Origin: Lewinellaceae bacterium
Lineage (GTDB): Bacteria > Bacteroidota > Bacteroidia > Chitinophagales > Saprospiraceae
DNA: 64,000 nt
Reading direction: 5' to 3'
Assembly (NCBI GenBank): GCA_020636005.1
Contig: JACJYR010000001.1
Coordinates: 2,056,001 to 2,120,000 of the forward strand
A program made the position numbers and the translations under genes. Below are positions 17,601-25,566 of this stretch, piece by piece (positions within the stretch are counted from its first letter, which is position 1; every line of letters begins with the position of its first letter). The notes under the pieces were generated by a model. The model was not told the DNA's origin and made no database searches. It was given only the letters and a program-made list of their open reading frames with translations.

Positions 17601-18808
17601 GTGCTGTTGTTTTCAAAATAAACGGTCTGCCCCTGGCAGATTTCGATGGTGCCCGCTGTGGCAGGGGGCTGCGAGGCAATAGCGGCCTTGGGCTCTTCGA
17701 GGATTTCGACGCAGAGGCTGGTAGAGCCGGAGCAAGTGCTGGTGGGGCAGTAAATATGAAATGTTTCAACAGCAGTACAGTTTTGATTATCAGTCAAAGT
17801 AAGAGAATAAACCCCTTGGCAAAGATTTGTCTGATTTAGTGTTGTGCTGCCATTGCTCCACAAAAAAGTATAGGTTGTACTTAATCCTCCAATTGGCTGG
17901 ATGGTTATAGCGCCATCGCAGGCTGTGCTACAAGCTGAAACATGTTGCAATTCAACGGGATTTGCCGACAGCCAACATTCTTGAAAACTGGTCACGATGT
18001 CAAATTGGCACTGCTCCGTATTCCCGGCAGCGTCTGTGACAGTAACGGAATAGGTGCCTGCAGAAAGTCCAGGGACAGTAACGGATGTGCTAAAAGTTGT
18101 GTTGCCTGCACCGTTTGACAATAGAATCTGATAAGGAGGCACACCATCAAAAACAGTGACATAGCCAGTCCCGCTTGAGTTGGGTTGATTGGCATCAATT
18201 GACTGTTGGCCACAAAAAATTTGCATAGGAATCGATCCTCCTCCACCGCCACCTACCGCCGCCGTCACCTGCCCCTGCCCCGGCGGGCCCCAGTCCACCG
18301 TTACTGTGTTGCCGTTCACAGTGTAGTTTTCCGCACCTTGTACTTGCCAGGTGACGGGCGAACTGGCTGGCACTCCTGCCACTTCGTACACGCCCGTCCC
18401 GAAGGCGCAGATTTTGTCGCAGGCATTACTGCCGCTACTGTCCTGGGGACAGGTGGCGGAAGTGGATATAATGATGGGGTTAACAGAGGTTGTAACCTCC
18501 ACGAAGGTTTCCGCAAATACACTGTCTTGATTGGAGGTATAACCAAGTGCGGTAATTACAAAACCATTGGCTTGGTCTGCGCAAATAACGACGGGGTTGG
18601 AGCTTCCAAAAACCACCCCGTTATTGGAAAACCAAACTACTTGGACAACGTCCAGGCTGTCGAATGAAACCAACTCATAGGTGCCGCACTCTCCAAAGCA
18701 AAGGGAGGTAGGGCCAATGATGGCGACGTTTTGGCTATTGGCAAATACTTGGCAAATCAGCCAAAAGGAAATAGTGGCAGCAACAGTGCGTGAAATTTTT
18801 TTCATCAC
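11699..18808 (-). CDS. Giant PKD-repeat surface adhesin with T9SS type B sorting domain
   Basis: A 2369-residue protein. A signal peptide (ISRTVAATISFWLICQVFANS) is followed by many Ig/PKD-like modules; clear PKD cores are WDFGDLNTS (about 410), WNFGDPASG (about 1110), WDFGDPGSG (about 1200) and WEFGEPSSG (about 1285). A cysteine-rich insert lies near 1040-1075 (GGTCVGGTCV, CPDCTLCNC). An SdrD-B-like segment (DVNGNGIIDGPDT, about 1660-1730) precedes seven tandem modules of about 51 residues (about 1763-2120). The C-terminus is a type B sorting domain (MPNSFSPNGDGINDCY, FDRWGDMMFE, WDGWFKGKPMDPAVFVWF). It is probably a secreted or surface-held adhesin, comparable to SprB-like proteins. A TPR-PD40 protein gene lies just upstream on the same strand. 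No frameshift is seen. Confidence 0.9.
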   Translation of the reverse strand: MMKKISRTVAATISFWLICQVFANSQNVAIIGPTSLCFGECGTYELVSFDSLDVVQVVWFSNNGVVFGSSNPVVICADQANGFVITALGYTSNQDSVFAETFVEVTTSVNPIIISTSATCPQDSSGSNACDKICAFGTGVYEVAGVPASSPVTWQVQGAENYTVNGNTVTVDWGPPGQGQVTAAVGGGGGGSIPMQIFCGQQSIDANQPNSSGTGYVTVFDGVPPYQILLSNGAGNTTFSTSVTVPGLSAGTYSVTVTDAAGNTEQCQFDIVTSFQECWLSANPVELQHVSACSTACDGAITIQPIGGLSTTYTFLWSNGSTTLNQTNLCQGVYSLTLTDNQNCTAVETFHIYCPTSTCSGSTSLCVEILEEPKAAIASQPPATAGTIEICQGQTVYFENNSTNATSYIWDFGDLNTSTQFEPGHTFPTPGTYTVSLIARNECYCSDTTFITVNVLAADVPIINCTGTVCEGETVTYSTDASCGTYNWGVTGGGAILGGGGPSDNFITVEWPVGPEGTVSLDVSGCVGSVCNLPNVVPIPIISDNVQIQGPNKVCEGSTEEYFIPNYQGTEINWTVQGSGNIVDGQGSERITVNWYGNANIGNPQRVIVEFQNCYLGCGGKDTLLVNIVPSFYVKGPIEICESTTGTFQSRNTLNDNLMNSNWEVFDVSGASVWASAAATNTANIPFTFPPGSYTVQAKPANASSFCNNRYDVFVKLVAAPPPPTGIAGPLEICPGETYSYDAQGLPTSDFSWTFTGGTPAVFNGNPANVVWGATPPYTASVVQIATTGLACASPPYDLNVDPLPNFTITGDGQVCLENQGNYSVPFFEVVEYQWTISPPGAGTIVAGQGTESIGVLWHSVGPATVNVAVCGFTQNFNVNVLALPEPVAQHPASICQGETATVQTTVPYASYVWNNASGSQISTLPSPMLGGGNFEVEVTDANGCVGDTIFEIIEHELPPVSISLPAYLPICPGGPSATIFSVTTGAGGYTYQWFRDGSPFGGNTADLVTNQAGNYWLVVTDANGCTASSSTKTVLDCAAVGGTCVGGTCVIPAGGCPDCTLCNCIPLGGCQSNGNIDFTFAQAADCDQIDFTNSSTNFLPGSFNWNFGDPASGASNTSTLANPSHVYSDVGHFTVLLTGLVQDLNNPGSGCFDYVYYNVIVPLKANFESSPACPNAPVEFTDRSIFVTGASITGWTWDFGDPGSGAANTSNLQDPTHIYNVPGSYPVTLTLTEASGCQVSFTKNITVFTPPSVNFALPTLTCENAALPFNAIVPANVASVYWEFGEPSSGDGNSSELVNSFHEFDAPGPYTVTLTALSVEGCTNSFSDVMTVTPNTLGGMIGYSQPSPICEGDQITLTAPPGGIAWDWASGEATVGITVIESGSYDVTITSAEGCTYSPPAAPVDVFGEPNGIIKAVEYNEFGQPVAFFENNHTVCEGEDVNLIVQGTLNYSYVWSNGEPGGNISFTAIKGNLLAVGTHNFTVTVTDNTSGCTSEEGPFTVTVNPVPSVQIASSPAGFLCENNSAVLNVVGPNPLLTYGWNTGEIGNSITVIAGGTYFVQAVNQFGCKGRSNEITIFNAPDIDLVPTGCHARCNPDTMCLPNVPAIASYQWFLNGSPISAPNGTLTNPIFTQSGEYSVEMTDIYGCTSMSGVLSLDLFPGFGDILGNVYFDVNGNGIIDGPDTLVSGINIFLNDGSVNLDTVTSNTGGSYIFVDILSSNYTVVLDTANLPTGWQAVFVNSLIDLVGCDVEEQFDWLLAVACVSTIETVEMEACIGDGVIFDGVFVPAGSSQDFVYTNAEGCDSTITLTVNPLPTATSAVDFDACPGDGIVFDGTFVPAGSVQDFFYPNANGCDSVVTVTVNPFPNFTTPLELQACAGTTVIYEGVTLSPGDQQDFVLTDQNGCDSIVQVSVAELPVSAEPLQLSTCPNTFVSYQGVQLAPGDVQDFTFQNQFGCDSVVTVSVTALPVVTTQLSLPVCENETIVYEGVELSPGDQQDFVLADQNGCDSVVQVSVVGLPTNSGQLQLMACPGATITYQGQTLSIGDQQDFIFQNLNGCDSIVSVTVAPAPVDVVSLAFQVCEGETLEFNGQQLSPGDQQDFVLQNQFGCDSTVQVSVSSFPSVSYDLKADKICWNETNGSIEVMSVSGSTPPYLFSLDGTVFQADPVFEGLTGGSYTVFLQDANDCVFEEQIAIPTVAPILVETTDESLVCGDSVRLSPIAVSELPLSWLWQNGLSSDKIWVKSPGTYTFQVSNDCEIVEKAVTVTLDESGPASRIYMPNSFSPNGDGINDCYKGYVSPSVNLQFFVLKIFDRWGDMMFETNDPEVCWDGWFKGKPMDPAVFVWFIEMQALNCDGSILEIFREGDIHLVK
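12449..13520 (-). repeat. Seven in-frame repeats of about 153 bp within the adhesin gene
   Basis: Each unit encodes a cysteine near its start (ACPGDGI or VCENETI type), then a xGVxLxPGDQQDF or FVPAGSxQDF segment, and ends NGCDSxVxVxV followed by a proline-rich linker. Units 1-2 (near 13,520-13,210) carry VPAGS, later units SPGDQ, so the array has two sub-families. The two conserved cysteines per unit could form a disulfide. Copy number may vary among strains through recombination. Confidence 0.85.
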
Positions 18809-19086
18809 GGGAAAGCAGTTTTACAAAGCTTGGAAAATATTTTCCTCTCATTGGAGTACGGCGGGCAAACGGTGGAAGTTGGGGGGTGAACGCCAAACGG
18901 GGAACCTATTTTTTCGCTTTGCTATGTTTGTAATCGGTGAAAATAGGCCAATAATATTTTTCAACCAGGCTTTGCTAACAGAAGGGCGGGATAGATTTCA
19001 TTCAAAGTGGAGTGCTAAACTAACGTACTTTTTTTGACGGGGCAAAGGGAAAGGCCCGTTTGGAGGATTTTTGACAAAAAGCCCGA

Positions 19087-21180
19087 TCAGTTTTGAATGA
19101 AATATTCGAGATCGGGAAACTCGCTTACATGCTGTGCAGCTTCGTTTTTTGAAAGTTCCCACCCTCTCAGCCAGGCGGTCAACGCAGCATCCGGGAACCC
19201 ATTGGAAGCCACTTCGTCCTGCCATTGTCGGGCCGAGGCATAAGTAAGGTAAACCCCCAGATGGAAAGTAGCCGAAGCTGTGCCGGGCCGGAGCGTCACC
19301 ATGCCTTCCGGATATTTGGCAAAAAGCGCTTCCAGGAATGCATTGCTTCCATTTTCCGGCACAGGGATGCTAACCTGGTAAAAGTGCCGCTGCATGGCAT
19401 TTTCAAAAAAAACGGCAGGGGCAGCGCGGTCGGGCGTTTTTGGGTAGGCAAGCTCGAAGGGCAGCAATGCAGGATTGGCAATATAGGCTTCTATGCGCCG
19501 GTTCGCTTTTGGCAGGTTGTTTTCAAAAAGCGGATAGGCATCGCCTGCCCACCGGAGGTTGAGGTTTTCGAGGGGTACCCCTGCGGCCTTAAAGTAGGAC
19601 GACAGCCTTGCCAGGATGCCATGAGCCAAATCTGGGCTGCCGCCAGGCTTGGCCGTATGAATGGCAAGGATCAGTTTTGCGCCCGGGTATTTCACCAGCA
19701 GGGCGGCCAGCAAATCCAACTGCCGAACGGTGGATACAAAGAAAGGCTCCCCAGGGGAGTATTGCATGGGGCGGAGTTCCAGCTTGGTCAATCCATCCAG
19801 GATTTGGGCCGGATCGGCGGCATCGCTCTCGGTGGCACTTCCCATGGCGGCCTGGAAAGCAGGCACATCCGGGAACGCCACCGGCAAGGAAACTTTTTCT
19901 TGTTCACCCAACGGTTGTTCAAAAATGGCCACGTACAAATCCCTTTTCCCAAAACCCTCCTTTCGGGCGGAAGAAAAGAAGGCCCTGTCGCCTTTGGGGG
20001 TCATCAGAAAATGCGCATCATCGGCAGCAGAATTCAACGGAATGCCTGTATTGACAGGCTTTGACCATTGCTGGAGGTGGTCCAGATAGCGGGCCTTTAC
20101 GATGTCGAACCCGCCGATGCTCAGGGCGGGATGGTTGGTGGAATAATAGAGTGTACGGCCGTCGTTGGCCAGGAAAGGGGAGGTCTCGTCGTAGGCGGTG
20201 TTGATGGTAGGGCCAAGGTTTTCGGGTACGGCCCATCTGCCTTTAGTTTTTGTCGAAACATATAGGTCGAGGCCACCAAAGCCCCCTGCCCGGCGGCTGG
20301 CAAATAAAAGGACGCTATCGTTGAAAAAAAATGGCGCCGTGTCTCCTTGCCTTGGCTCCACCGGGCTGTCCAACACAGAAAAAAGCAGGGTGCGCTCCAC
20401 CGCATTTTCCCTGAATGTGTCCACCAGGATATCGCCCCTGGACAGGTTGCTGCCGCGGAAGAAATAAAGCAGTAAGCCATCCTCCCCAAAGCCAAGCGGC
20501 ACCTCCTCCCGGATGCTGTTGATGAAATGGCTGATGGGCGCCGGTTTTTGCCAATCACCATTTTCCAAATCCGTACTGTAGATATCACAGTCTGATGTCG
20601 TTTTTGCCTTGTTCGGGGCAGCATTCGAGGCAAAATAGAGCCGATCCCTGCCGGCGGGGCTTAAGAGCGGCTTGAACTCGTCTTCGGTGGAATTGACGAG
20701 GTCGCCAAGATTCAGCACTGCTGCCAGTGGGGCTGCCCTGCGGACCTTTATGCCCGTGGCGCATCGCTGGATGTCGTCTTTTACAGAGGCCCGGAAGGGG
20801 TGGCTGCGGTCTGTTTTCCGAAGGTATTTTTTGTAAAAATCCACGGCAATTTCAAACTCCAGTTTGGCGTGGTTCACTTTGCCCAGGTAGTAGTAGGCTT
20901 CGGGAGGAGGGTCGTCTTTCGCCCTGAACGATTGGTACAGGTAGTTTTCTGCCTCGATGATATTGTTGAGGTGGTAGTAGCAGATGCCTGTATTGGCGAG
21001 CACTTTTGCATCCGAGGGCCATTTGTCGTTGTAGCGTGAAAAGTCTTTCAGGGCCTCTTCATATTTCCCCGCCTGCAATGCCAAAGTGCCGGCAATTTTC
21101 CATTCCTCTTTGCCCTGAGCAGCACACAAAGATGCCAAACATTCAAAAACCAGTAGCGGAAGGAGATGGCGGAGGTGCAT
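19087..21180 (-). CDS. TPR-PD40 envelope protein with degenerate OmpA-like domain
   Basis: A 697-residue protein with a signal peptide (LLPLLVFECLASLCAAQ), N-terminal TPR repeats (about 25-135; ALQAGKYEEALKDFSRYN, TGICYYHLNN, YYYLGKVNHAKLEFEIAVDF), a PD40 propeller (about 165-410; DRLYFASNAAP, LLFASRRAGGFGG, LYYSTNHPALSIGG, FFSSARKEGFGK) and, near 465-560, a segment with the length and pattern of an OmpA domain (LLAALLVKYPGAKLILAIHT, then NRRIEAYI). The peptidoglycan-binding aspartate of HTD is replaced (HTAK). The C-terminal 130 residues are unrecognised. The order resembles PorE without the regulatory-like domain. The adhesin gene follows 278 bp downstream, so it may help anchor or export that protein. 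Confidence 0.75.
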   Translation of the reverse strand: MHLRHLLPLLVFECLASLCAAQGKEEWKIAGTLALQAGKYEEALKDFSRYNDKWPSDAKVLANTGICYYHLNNIIEAENYLYQSFRAKDDPPPEAYYYLGKVNHAKLEFEIAVDFYKKYLRKTDRSHPFRASVKDDIQRCATGIKVRRAAPLAAVLNLGDLVNSTEDEFKPLLSPAGRDRLYFASNAAPNKAKTTSDCDIYSTDLENGDWQKPAPISHFINSIREEVPLGFGEDGLLLYFFRGSNLSRGDILVDTFRENAVERTLLFSVLDSPVEPRQGDTAPFFFNDSVLLFASRRAGGFGGLDLYVSTKTKGRWAVPENLGPTINTAYDETSPFLANDGRTLYYSTNHPALSIGGFDIVKARYLDHLQQWSKPVNTGIPLNSAADDAHFLMTPKGDRAFFSSARKEGFGKRDLYVAIFEQPLGEQEKVSLPVAFPDVPAFQAAMGSATESDAADPAQILDGLTKLELRPMQYSPGEPFFVSTVRQLDLLAALLVKYPGAKLILAIHTAKPGGSPDLAHGILARLSSYFKAAGVPLENLNLRWAGDAYPLFENNLPKANRRIEAYIANPALLPFELAYPKTPDRAAPAVFFENAMQRHFYQVSIPVPENGSNAFLEALFAKYPEGMVTLRPGTASATFHLGVYLTYASARQWQDEVASNGFPDAALTAWLRGWELSKNEAAQHVSEFPDLEYFIQN

Positions 21181-21318
21181 CTATAGAGGTTGATTGGATT
21201 TGGCTTTATAAAAACATCGGAAAAACAAATCACTTTGATAGGCTGTTCAAAATTCGAAAAAGAAGTTCCCCGTACTTTTGTGGGTATCTGACATCCACTT
21301 AAATACGAAGAACACACA

Positions 21319-21735
21319 ATGGACTGCAAGATAAAAAACTGGAAGGACAAAGCCGTTCAAAGGCGGATCGAAATCTGGTCAAAAGAAAAACGGATTAGGG
21401 AACTGATAGAGAGCCGGGACAAATGGAAAGCCAAATACAAGGCAAAGTTGGCAGAGAACTAGGAGCTATACAAAAACTTAAAGGTACAGGCCTTTACCCG
21501 GAACGGTGGACAGAGGAAGTCTCCTTCAATTTTGATAAAAACAGGGTGGAAGTAGAGAACTTCTCTGTCAAGAAGCCCGAAGGCATCCGTCAGGAATGGT
21601 ATGCCGCCATCCTGTGTGCCAACATGACCCAACTCATCGTGGAGGACGCCCAGAAGGGATTGGATAAGGAGCAGGCGGGTAAAACTGAAAACGAGCACCG
21701 CTACCAAATCAATCGGTCAGTCTGGCTACAAAGAC
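21319..21735 (+). pseudogene. IS4-family transposase remnant (deleted and frameshifted)
   Basis: Two frames give pieces of one transposase. The first (21319-21462, 47 residues, KNWKDKAVQRRIEIWSKEK...) is a basic coiled-coil N-terminus. The second, in another frame (about 21530-21720), contains VEVENFSVKKPEGIRQEWYA, NMTQLIVEDAQ and HRYQINRSV, resembling the C-terminal part of IS4-type transposases (VExENFSG...RQDFxA...NL...YxINR). The catalytic DDE core between them is missing, and the remnant stops where the aminopeptidase gene begins. No terminal inverted repeats found. Family assignment is from memory of these motifs. Confidence 0.55.
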
Positions 21736-24216
21736 TTAATTTTTCACCAGCTTCTCCGTTTTCAGCAGGCGGCCGTCCTCATCGCCAGCCTTTACCAGGT
21801 ACATGCCAGGAGCCAGCCCGGGGATGTCCATTTGGCATTGGAAAATACCGCCGTCAGCCCGGACGGTTGATTGTTTCAACATTTTACCAACCATATCGTA
21901 CAGCGCCACATGGATCCGTTTGGCACCGGGCACCACTCCGTTGATGCTGAACTGTTCGCTTGCCGGGTTCGGGTAAACGCTGATCCGTGCTGTTCCCTTT
22001 ATCTGGTCGCTGAGGGCCGTAGCCATTGGAAGGTCGCCATAGGCGAAAGCATAATCTCCCGGCAGCATGTTGTCCAAATAGATGCGCCCGAATTTGCCAT
22101 TGAAGGATTGTTTGGTGTAAAAGGGATATTGCAGCCACGGTGCGCTGGGATTGGGTCGCCAGATGAGGATGAGGCTGTCGTCTGTATTTTGCAACAAATT
22201 GTAATCGAAATCATCGGTATTGGTGCCGCTGTAGCTGAACCGCCCCTTGGCCACAAAGTCAGCGGGCAGGATGCCACCCAGTCGCCAGAAATGGGTGTCG
22301 GAAACCTTCACGTTGGTTGGGTTTGGCGAGATGGGGTCGGCCCCGGCCCAGTAGTGGACGGCACTCAACAGGGCTGAATCGCTGGACTGGAGGATTTCAA
22401 AATCATAAATTTCGGCAAAATCAAATTTTACCGTGCCAGGCCCGTATTCCACTTTTTTGTCCTGTACGCGGGCGAGGTTGAGCCGGTTGTCATCGTTTAA
22501 AATTTGCCAAACCGGTTGGAATGGCACCGTCAGATCAGCGCTGCCAAACTCGCCGGACATCATGAATTGGGTGGTGTAGGTGTTCCAGTTTTCATCATAA
22601 AAAGTGATGCTCACCGGGGCATTGGTATGGAAGTGGGGCGCTGCCCGGAGTTTCTGCTGCACATGCACGGTTGCTTTCCATTCTTCGGGGATGGCCGTGG
22701 GCTCGACCCTTACCGAGTCCAGTTCGTAGCAGGCAAAGCCTGGGCTGAAAATCCAGTCGTCGAAAAAGGAGGTCATGTCAACGCCTGTGGCGGCGGTGAG
22801 TTGATCCCGGAACAGTTCGGCGTCCACGGATTCGTATTTGTAGGTCTCCAAAATGGAGGTCATGCCTTTAGAAAAAAGGGTGTCGCCGAGGTATCCCCTG
22901 AGGTTGTGCATCATGGATGCCCCTCCGTAGTAGGTGGTCGTTCCGTAAGTGTATTCGTACGGTATTCCCGATAGGGGCCAGAAGCCATCGTCATCTTTAA
23001 ATGCATTCCTCAAAACCGTGTTGTAGTGGTTGTCCTTCACCTGATCAAGGAAAGCTTCCTTCCCGAACTTATATTCCGTGAAAAGGTGGGAGGAATATTC
23101 TGCATTCCCTTCTTTGATCCACATGTTCTCCGGGCAGCTCATGGTGGTAACGTTGCCCCACCAATGGTGCGCCAGTTCGTGCGCCATCAACGCATTGAAG
23201 TTGGGGGTTGGCCCGTTGCCGGTCACGCCTTCGGGGTAGGCAATCAGGGTGGCATGTTCCATGGCACCCCTGGAGGTGATGGCATAGCCGACCTGGTGCC
23301 AGTTGTAGGGGCCAAACCACGACTCGAAAGCGTCCACTGCGTCGCCGACGTAGGAGAAGTCTTCCCTCAATTGCATCGTGTCGGCCGGTTTGCCCACGAT
23401 TAAAATGGGATAGGTACCGTATTGCCCTTCATGTACTTCGTTGATCGCTGCATAATTAGCAGCGGCAAAGCCTGCCAAATAAGTGGGCAACGGCTCATCC
23501 ATCCTGTACTGGCGCAGGGCCTCGCCGCCTCCCAGGTCGGTTTCGCCAAGGAAATCCCCGATAGCGTAGCCCTTTCTCCCCCCATTGGTAATGATATTGA
23601 TGTCGTAGGTGGCCCTTTCCACAAAGTTGTCGAAGCAGGGGTGCCAGCTGCGGCCAAAATTGTAGGGGACGCCATTGAGGTTGATGCCCAGGTTGTAGGC
23701 ATAGCCTCCTTCGAAATAAAAACCCCCGAAGCCACGGAGGGTGGTTTGTGCGTAAGGCTTACCTTGGTAGTAAACGACTACTTCCATGGTGTCGCCGATA
23801 TTTACCAGGGCCGGCAGGGTGACGTTCAGCAAGACGCCATCGTGTTCGTAGTTCAGCAGGGTGTTCTGCCATTTTACAGAGTCCACGGTAAGTTTCAACA
23901 GGTCAAGGGGAAGGACCCCGATACCGTCCTCTTTTACTGTGAAGGTGACCTCGCATTCTGCATGTACAGTGGCCATGTCAAACTCCGTCAGGTCGAGGGT
24001 GACGGCGTAGTTTAGGATGTCAATACTGTCGCTGCGGGCGTTGCTGCCGCAGGAGGCATCCCTGTCGTCCTGGAGCGGCAGGGCTTCCAGGGGGATTCTG
24101 CTTTTGGTATGGTGGCAGCCGTAAGGGAAGCTTTCCCGTTGCCCGGGCTGTGCATAAGCCGATATAGCAGCGAGCAGGAAAAAGAAGGGAAGAAACGGGT
24201 GTATCCGTATGGTCAT
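21736..24216 (-). CDS. Secreted M1-family aminopeptidase with T9SS type A sorting domain
   Basis: An 826-residue protein: signal peptide (FLPFFFLLAAISAYAQP), M1 N-terminal beta-saddle domain, catalytic domain with HELAHHWWGNV (about residue 345) and the third zinc ligand in MWIKEGNAEYSS about 20 residues later. The exopeptidase motif GAMEN appears as RGAMEHATLIAYPE, so the last residue differs. The catalytic tyrosine is probably in TYGTTTYYGGASMMH. The last 80 residues form a type A sorting domain (ISVYPNPASEQFSINGV, GMYLVK). It probably trims peptides at the cell surface to feed the cell. A monocistronic unit next to the IS remnant. Confidence 0.9.
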   Translation of the reverse strand: MTIRIHPFLPFFFLLAAISAYAQPGQRESFPYGCHHTKSRIPLEALPLQDDRDASCGSNARSDSIDILNYAVTLDLTEFDMATVHAECEVTFTVKEDGIGVLPLDLLKLTVDSVKWQNTLLNYEHDGVLLNVTLPALVNIGDTMEVVVYYQGKPYAQTTLRGFGGFYFEGGYAYNLGINLNGVPYNFGRSWHPCFDNFVERATYDINIITNGGRKGYAIGDFLGETDLGGGEALRQYRMDEPLPTYLAGFAAANYAAINEVHEGQYGTYPILIVGKPADTMQLREDFSYVGDAVDAFESWFGPYNWHQVGYAITSRGAMEHATLIAYPEGVTGNGPTPNFNALMAHELAHHWWGNVTTMSCPENMWIKEGNAEYSSHLFTEYKFGKEAFLDQVKDNHYNTVLRNAFKDDDGFWPLSGIPYEYTYGTTTYYGGASMMHNLRGYLGDTLFSKGMTSILETYKYESVDAELFRDQLTAATGVDMTSFFDDWIFSPGFACYELDSVRVEPTAIPEEWKATVHVQQKLRAAPHFHTNAPVSITFYDENWNTYTTQFMMSGEFGSADLTVPFQPVWQILNDDNRLNLARVQDKKVEYGPGTVKFDFAEIYDFEILQSSDSALLSAVHYWAGADPISPNPTNVKVSDTHFWRLGGILPADFVAKGRFSYSGTNTDDFDYNLLQNTDDSLILIWRPNPSAPWLQYPFYTKQSFNGKFGRIYLDNMLPGDYAFAYGDLPMATALSDQIKGTARISVYPNPASEQFSINGVVPGAKRIHVALYDMVGKMLKQSTVRADGGIFQCQMDIPGLAPGMYLVKAGDEDGRLLKTEKLVKN

Positions 24217-24325
24217 ATTTGCTAATTTTTAAAGATGGACTGCCAAAATAGCGCGCCCTGCTGATCGGGCAAAGACATTCGGTCCTTTTTTGTCGAATGG
24301 TTTTTCAAAAGACACAACCCCACAA

Positions 24326-24353
24326 ATAAAAATGGGCGGAACTGTGCCCGCCC
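24326..24353 (-). terminator. Intrinsic terminator of the FAS1 lipoprotein gene
   Basis: GGGCGG (24334-24339) and CCGCCC (24348-24353) form a G/C stem followed on the minus strand by ATTTTTATTTG. It lies 37 bp beyond the stop codon of the FAS1 gene. Confidence 0.7.
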
Positions 24354-24389
24354 ACGACTATGAAAATTAACGCTCTTACTAAGTTGCTT

Positions 24390-24962
24390 CTACTGGGGCA
24401 ACAGGACTTTGTCAATGACATAGACCATCCCGTTCGATGCCTTTACCACTCCCAGAACATTCGCATCGTTGATCATCAATTTGTCTCCATTCTTTTTGAT
24501 GGTGGCCTTGCCCCCGTTGGCCATGCCAAGGGTCATCCCGTCCTGCAGCATAATGTCGGTGAGCGCAGAAGTGGTGACGTGGTATTTGAGGATATTGGAG
24601 AGGTCGGCCTTTTTCTCAGGTTTCAACAGGCCCTCAACCGTGCCCGCAGGTAGTGCGTCAAAGGCTGCATTGGTGGGTGCAAACACAGTGAAGGGGCCCA
24701 CGTTGGCCATGGCGTCCACAAGGTCGGCTGCCTTTAATGCTGCCACAAGGGTGGTGTGATCGGGTGAATTCATGGCGACTTTTACAACGTTGGGTTCGGA
24801 ATTCTCATCTTTCACGCTGGCCTGGCCGCCACCTGGTGCAGGCTGTGCAGCTGCGTTGGCAGTAGCCCCTGTGTTTTGTTCGGCACCTCCTGGCTGGCAG
24901 GCAAAGAAGCTGTATATCATAGAAAAGGCAAGGAAAACAATAAAGGATCGCTGTTTTTTCAT
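24390..24962 (-). CDS. FAS1 (fasciclin) domain lipoprotein
   Basis: A 190-residue protein with a lipoprotein signal (FLAFSMIYSFFAC, lipid-acceptor cysteine near residue 22), an Ala/Gly/Pro/Gln-rich linker and one FAS1 domain (about 65-190) with the H1 box VGPFTVFAPTNAAFDALP and the H2 box NGMVYVIDKVLLP. FAS1 proteins mediate adhesion or bind small molecules; a single-domain lipoprotein of this size is common in Bacteroidetes. The mature protein should sit in an envelope membrane. No operon partner: the next gene upstream (aminopeptidase) is read from 24216 onward in the same direction, beyond a terminator. Confidence 0.9.
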   Translation of the reverse strand: MKKQRSFIVFLAFSMIYSFFACQPGGAEQNTGATANAAAQPAPGGGQASVKDENSEPNVVKVAMNSPDHTTLVAALKAADLVDAMANVGPFTVFAPTNAAFDALPAGTVEGLLKPEKKADLSNILKYHVTTSALTDIMLQDGMTLGMANGGKATIKKNGDKLMINDANVLGVVKASNGMVYVIDKVLLPQ

Positions 24963-25145
24963 GGTGAAAAATTTAGGAATTAAAATAAAAGATTTTCGGA
25001 CAATTTTATCCTTTTAACCCTTTGGGAAAGATGACGTTCCGCAAGCCCCTGGGTGATTTTTGTCACACAATCTCCCTGGGTTGCAACTGATAATAGTCAC
25101 TGTGCCTGCCTGAGATAGGTCATAGGGATGGAATAGATGTCAAGC

Positions 25146-25153
25146 TACTTTTG
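25146..25153 (+). promoter_or_regulatory. Candidate -7 element of the hibernation-factor gene
   Basis: TACTTTTG fits TAnnTTTG and ends 16 nt before the start codon at 25170. No TTG element is present at the usual distance, so support is partial. Confidence 0.35.
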
Positions 25154-25169
25154 GAAAAAACAATAATAT

Positions 25170-25478
25170 ATGACCAGTCAAATCCAATTTGTAAACATGA
25201 AAAACAGCGACCGGCTTGAAATTTTTATTCTCGACAAGCTGGAAAAACTGGAGAAAAAGTACACTTGGATCATTAACGCAAAGGTGTACCTGAAGCTGGA
25301 GCCTTTCAAAGATACCGTGAAGGACAAAGTGTGCGAAATAGATCTCAGCGTACCGGGGCCGAACATCTTCAACAAGACTTATGGCGAAAGCTTTGAGGCT
25401 GCGATTGCCGAAGGTTTTGGCGACATGGAAAAGCTACTGAGAAAGCACAAAGACAAAATGTACAAGAGTGTGCGCTGA
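25170..25478 (+). CDS. hpf: Ribosome hibernation-promoting factor (HPF/RaiA family, short form)
   Basis: 102 residues covering the whole HPF/YfiA fold (beta-alpha-beta-beta-beta-alpha): MTSQIQFVNMKNSDRLEIFI, LEKLEKKYTWIINAKVYLKL, KVCEIDLSVPGPNIF, ESFEAAIAEGFGDMEKLLRKHKDK. The protein binds the 30S decoding site in stationary phase and inactivates or stores ribosomes. It is the short form without the C-terminal dimerising domain of long HPF. Single gene, ending with a hairpin terminator shared with the convergent rpoN gene. Confidence 0.85.
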   Translation: MTSQIQFVNMKNSDRLEIFILDKLEKLEKKYTWIINAKVYLKLEPFKDTVKDKVCEIDLSVPGPNIFNKTYGESFEAAIAEGFGDMEKLLRKHKDKMYKSVR

Positions 25479-25503
25479 GGAATCCCTCAAATTCTTCAAA
25501 TAA

Positions 25504-25546
25504 AAATGCCACCCCGTTTGAAAACTAAAGGGATGGCATTTTTTAT
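25504..25546. terminator. Bidirectional terminator between hpf and rpoN
   Basis: AAATGCCACCC (25504-25514) pairs with GGGATGGCATTT, one mismatch; T-runs follow on the plus strand (TTTTTTATTT) and on the minus strand (ATTTTTATTTG). It serves both convergent genes. Confidence 0.8.
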
Positions 25547-25566
25547 TTATCGCAAGCTTTGATGGC

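Noticed and set aside
16577..17839. Plus-strand frame of 420 codons opposite the giant adhesin
   Set aside because: Antisense shadow in GC-rich coding DNA; the minus strand carries coherent PKD repeats throughout.
21423..21944. 173-codon plus-strand frame as an intact gene
   Set aside because: It joins a transposase-like segment to the antisense of the aminopeptidase gene; only the first part is meaningful.
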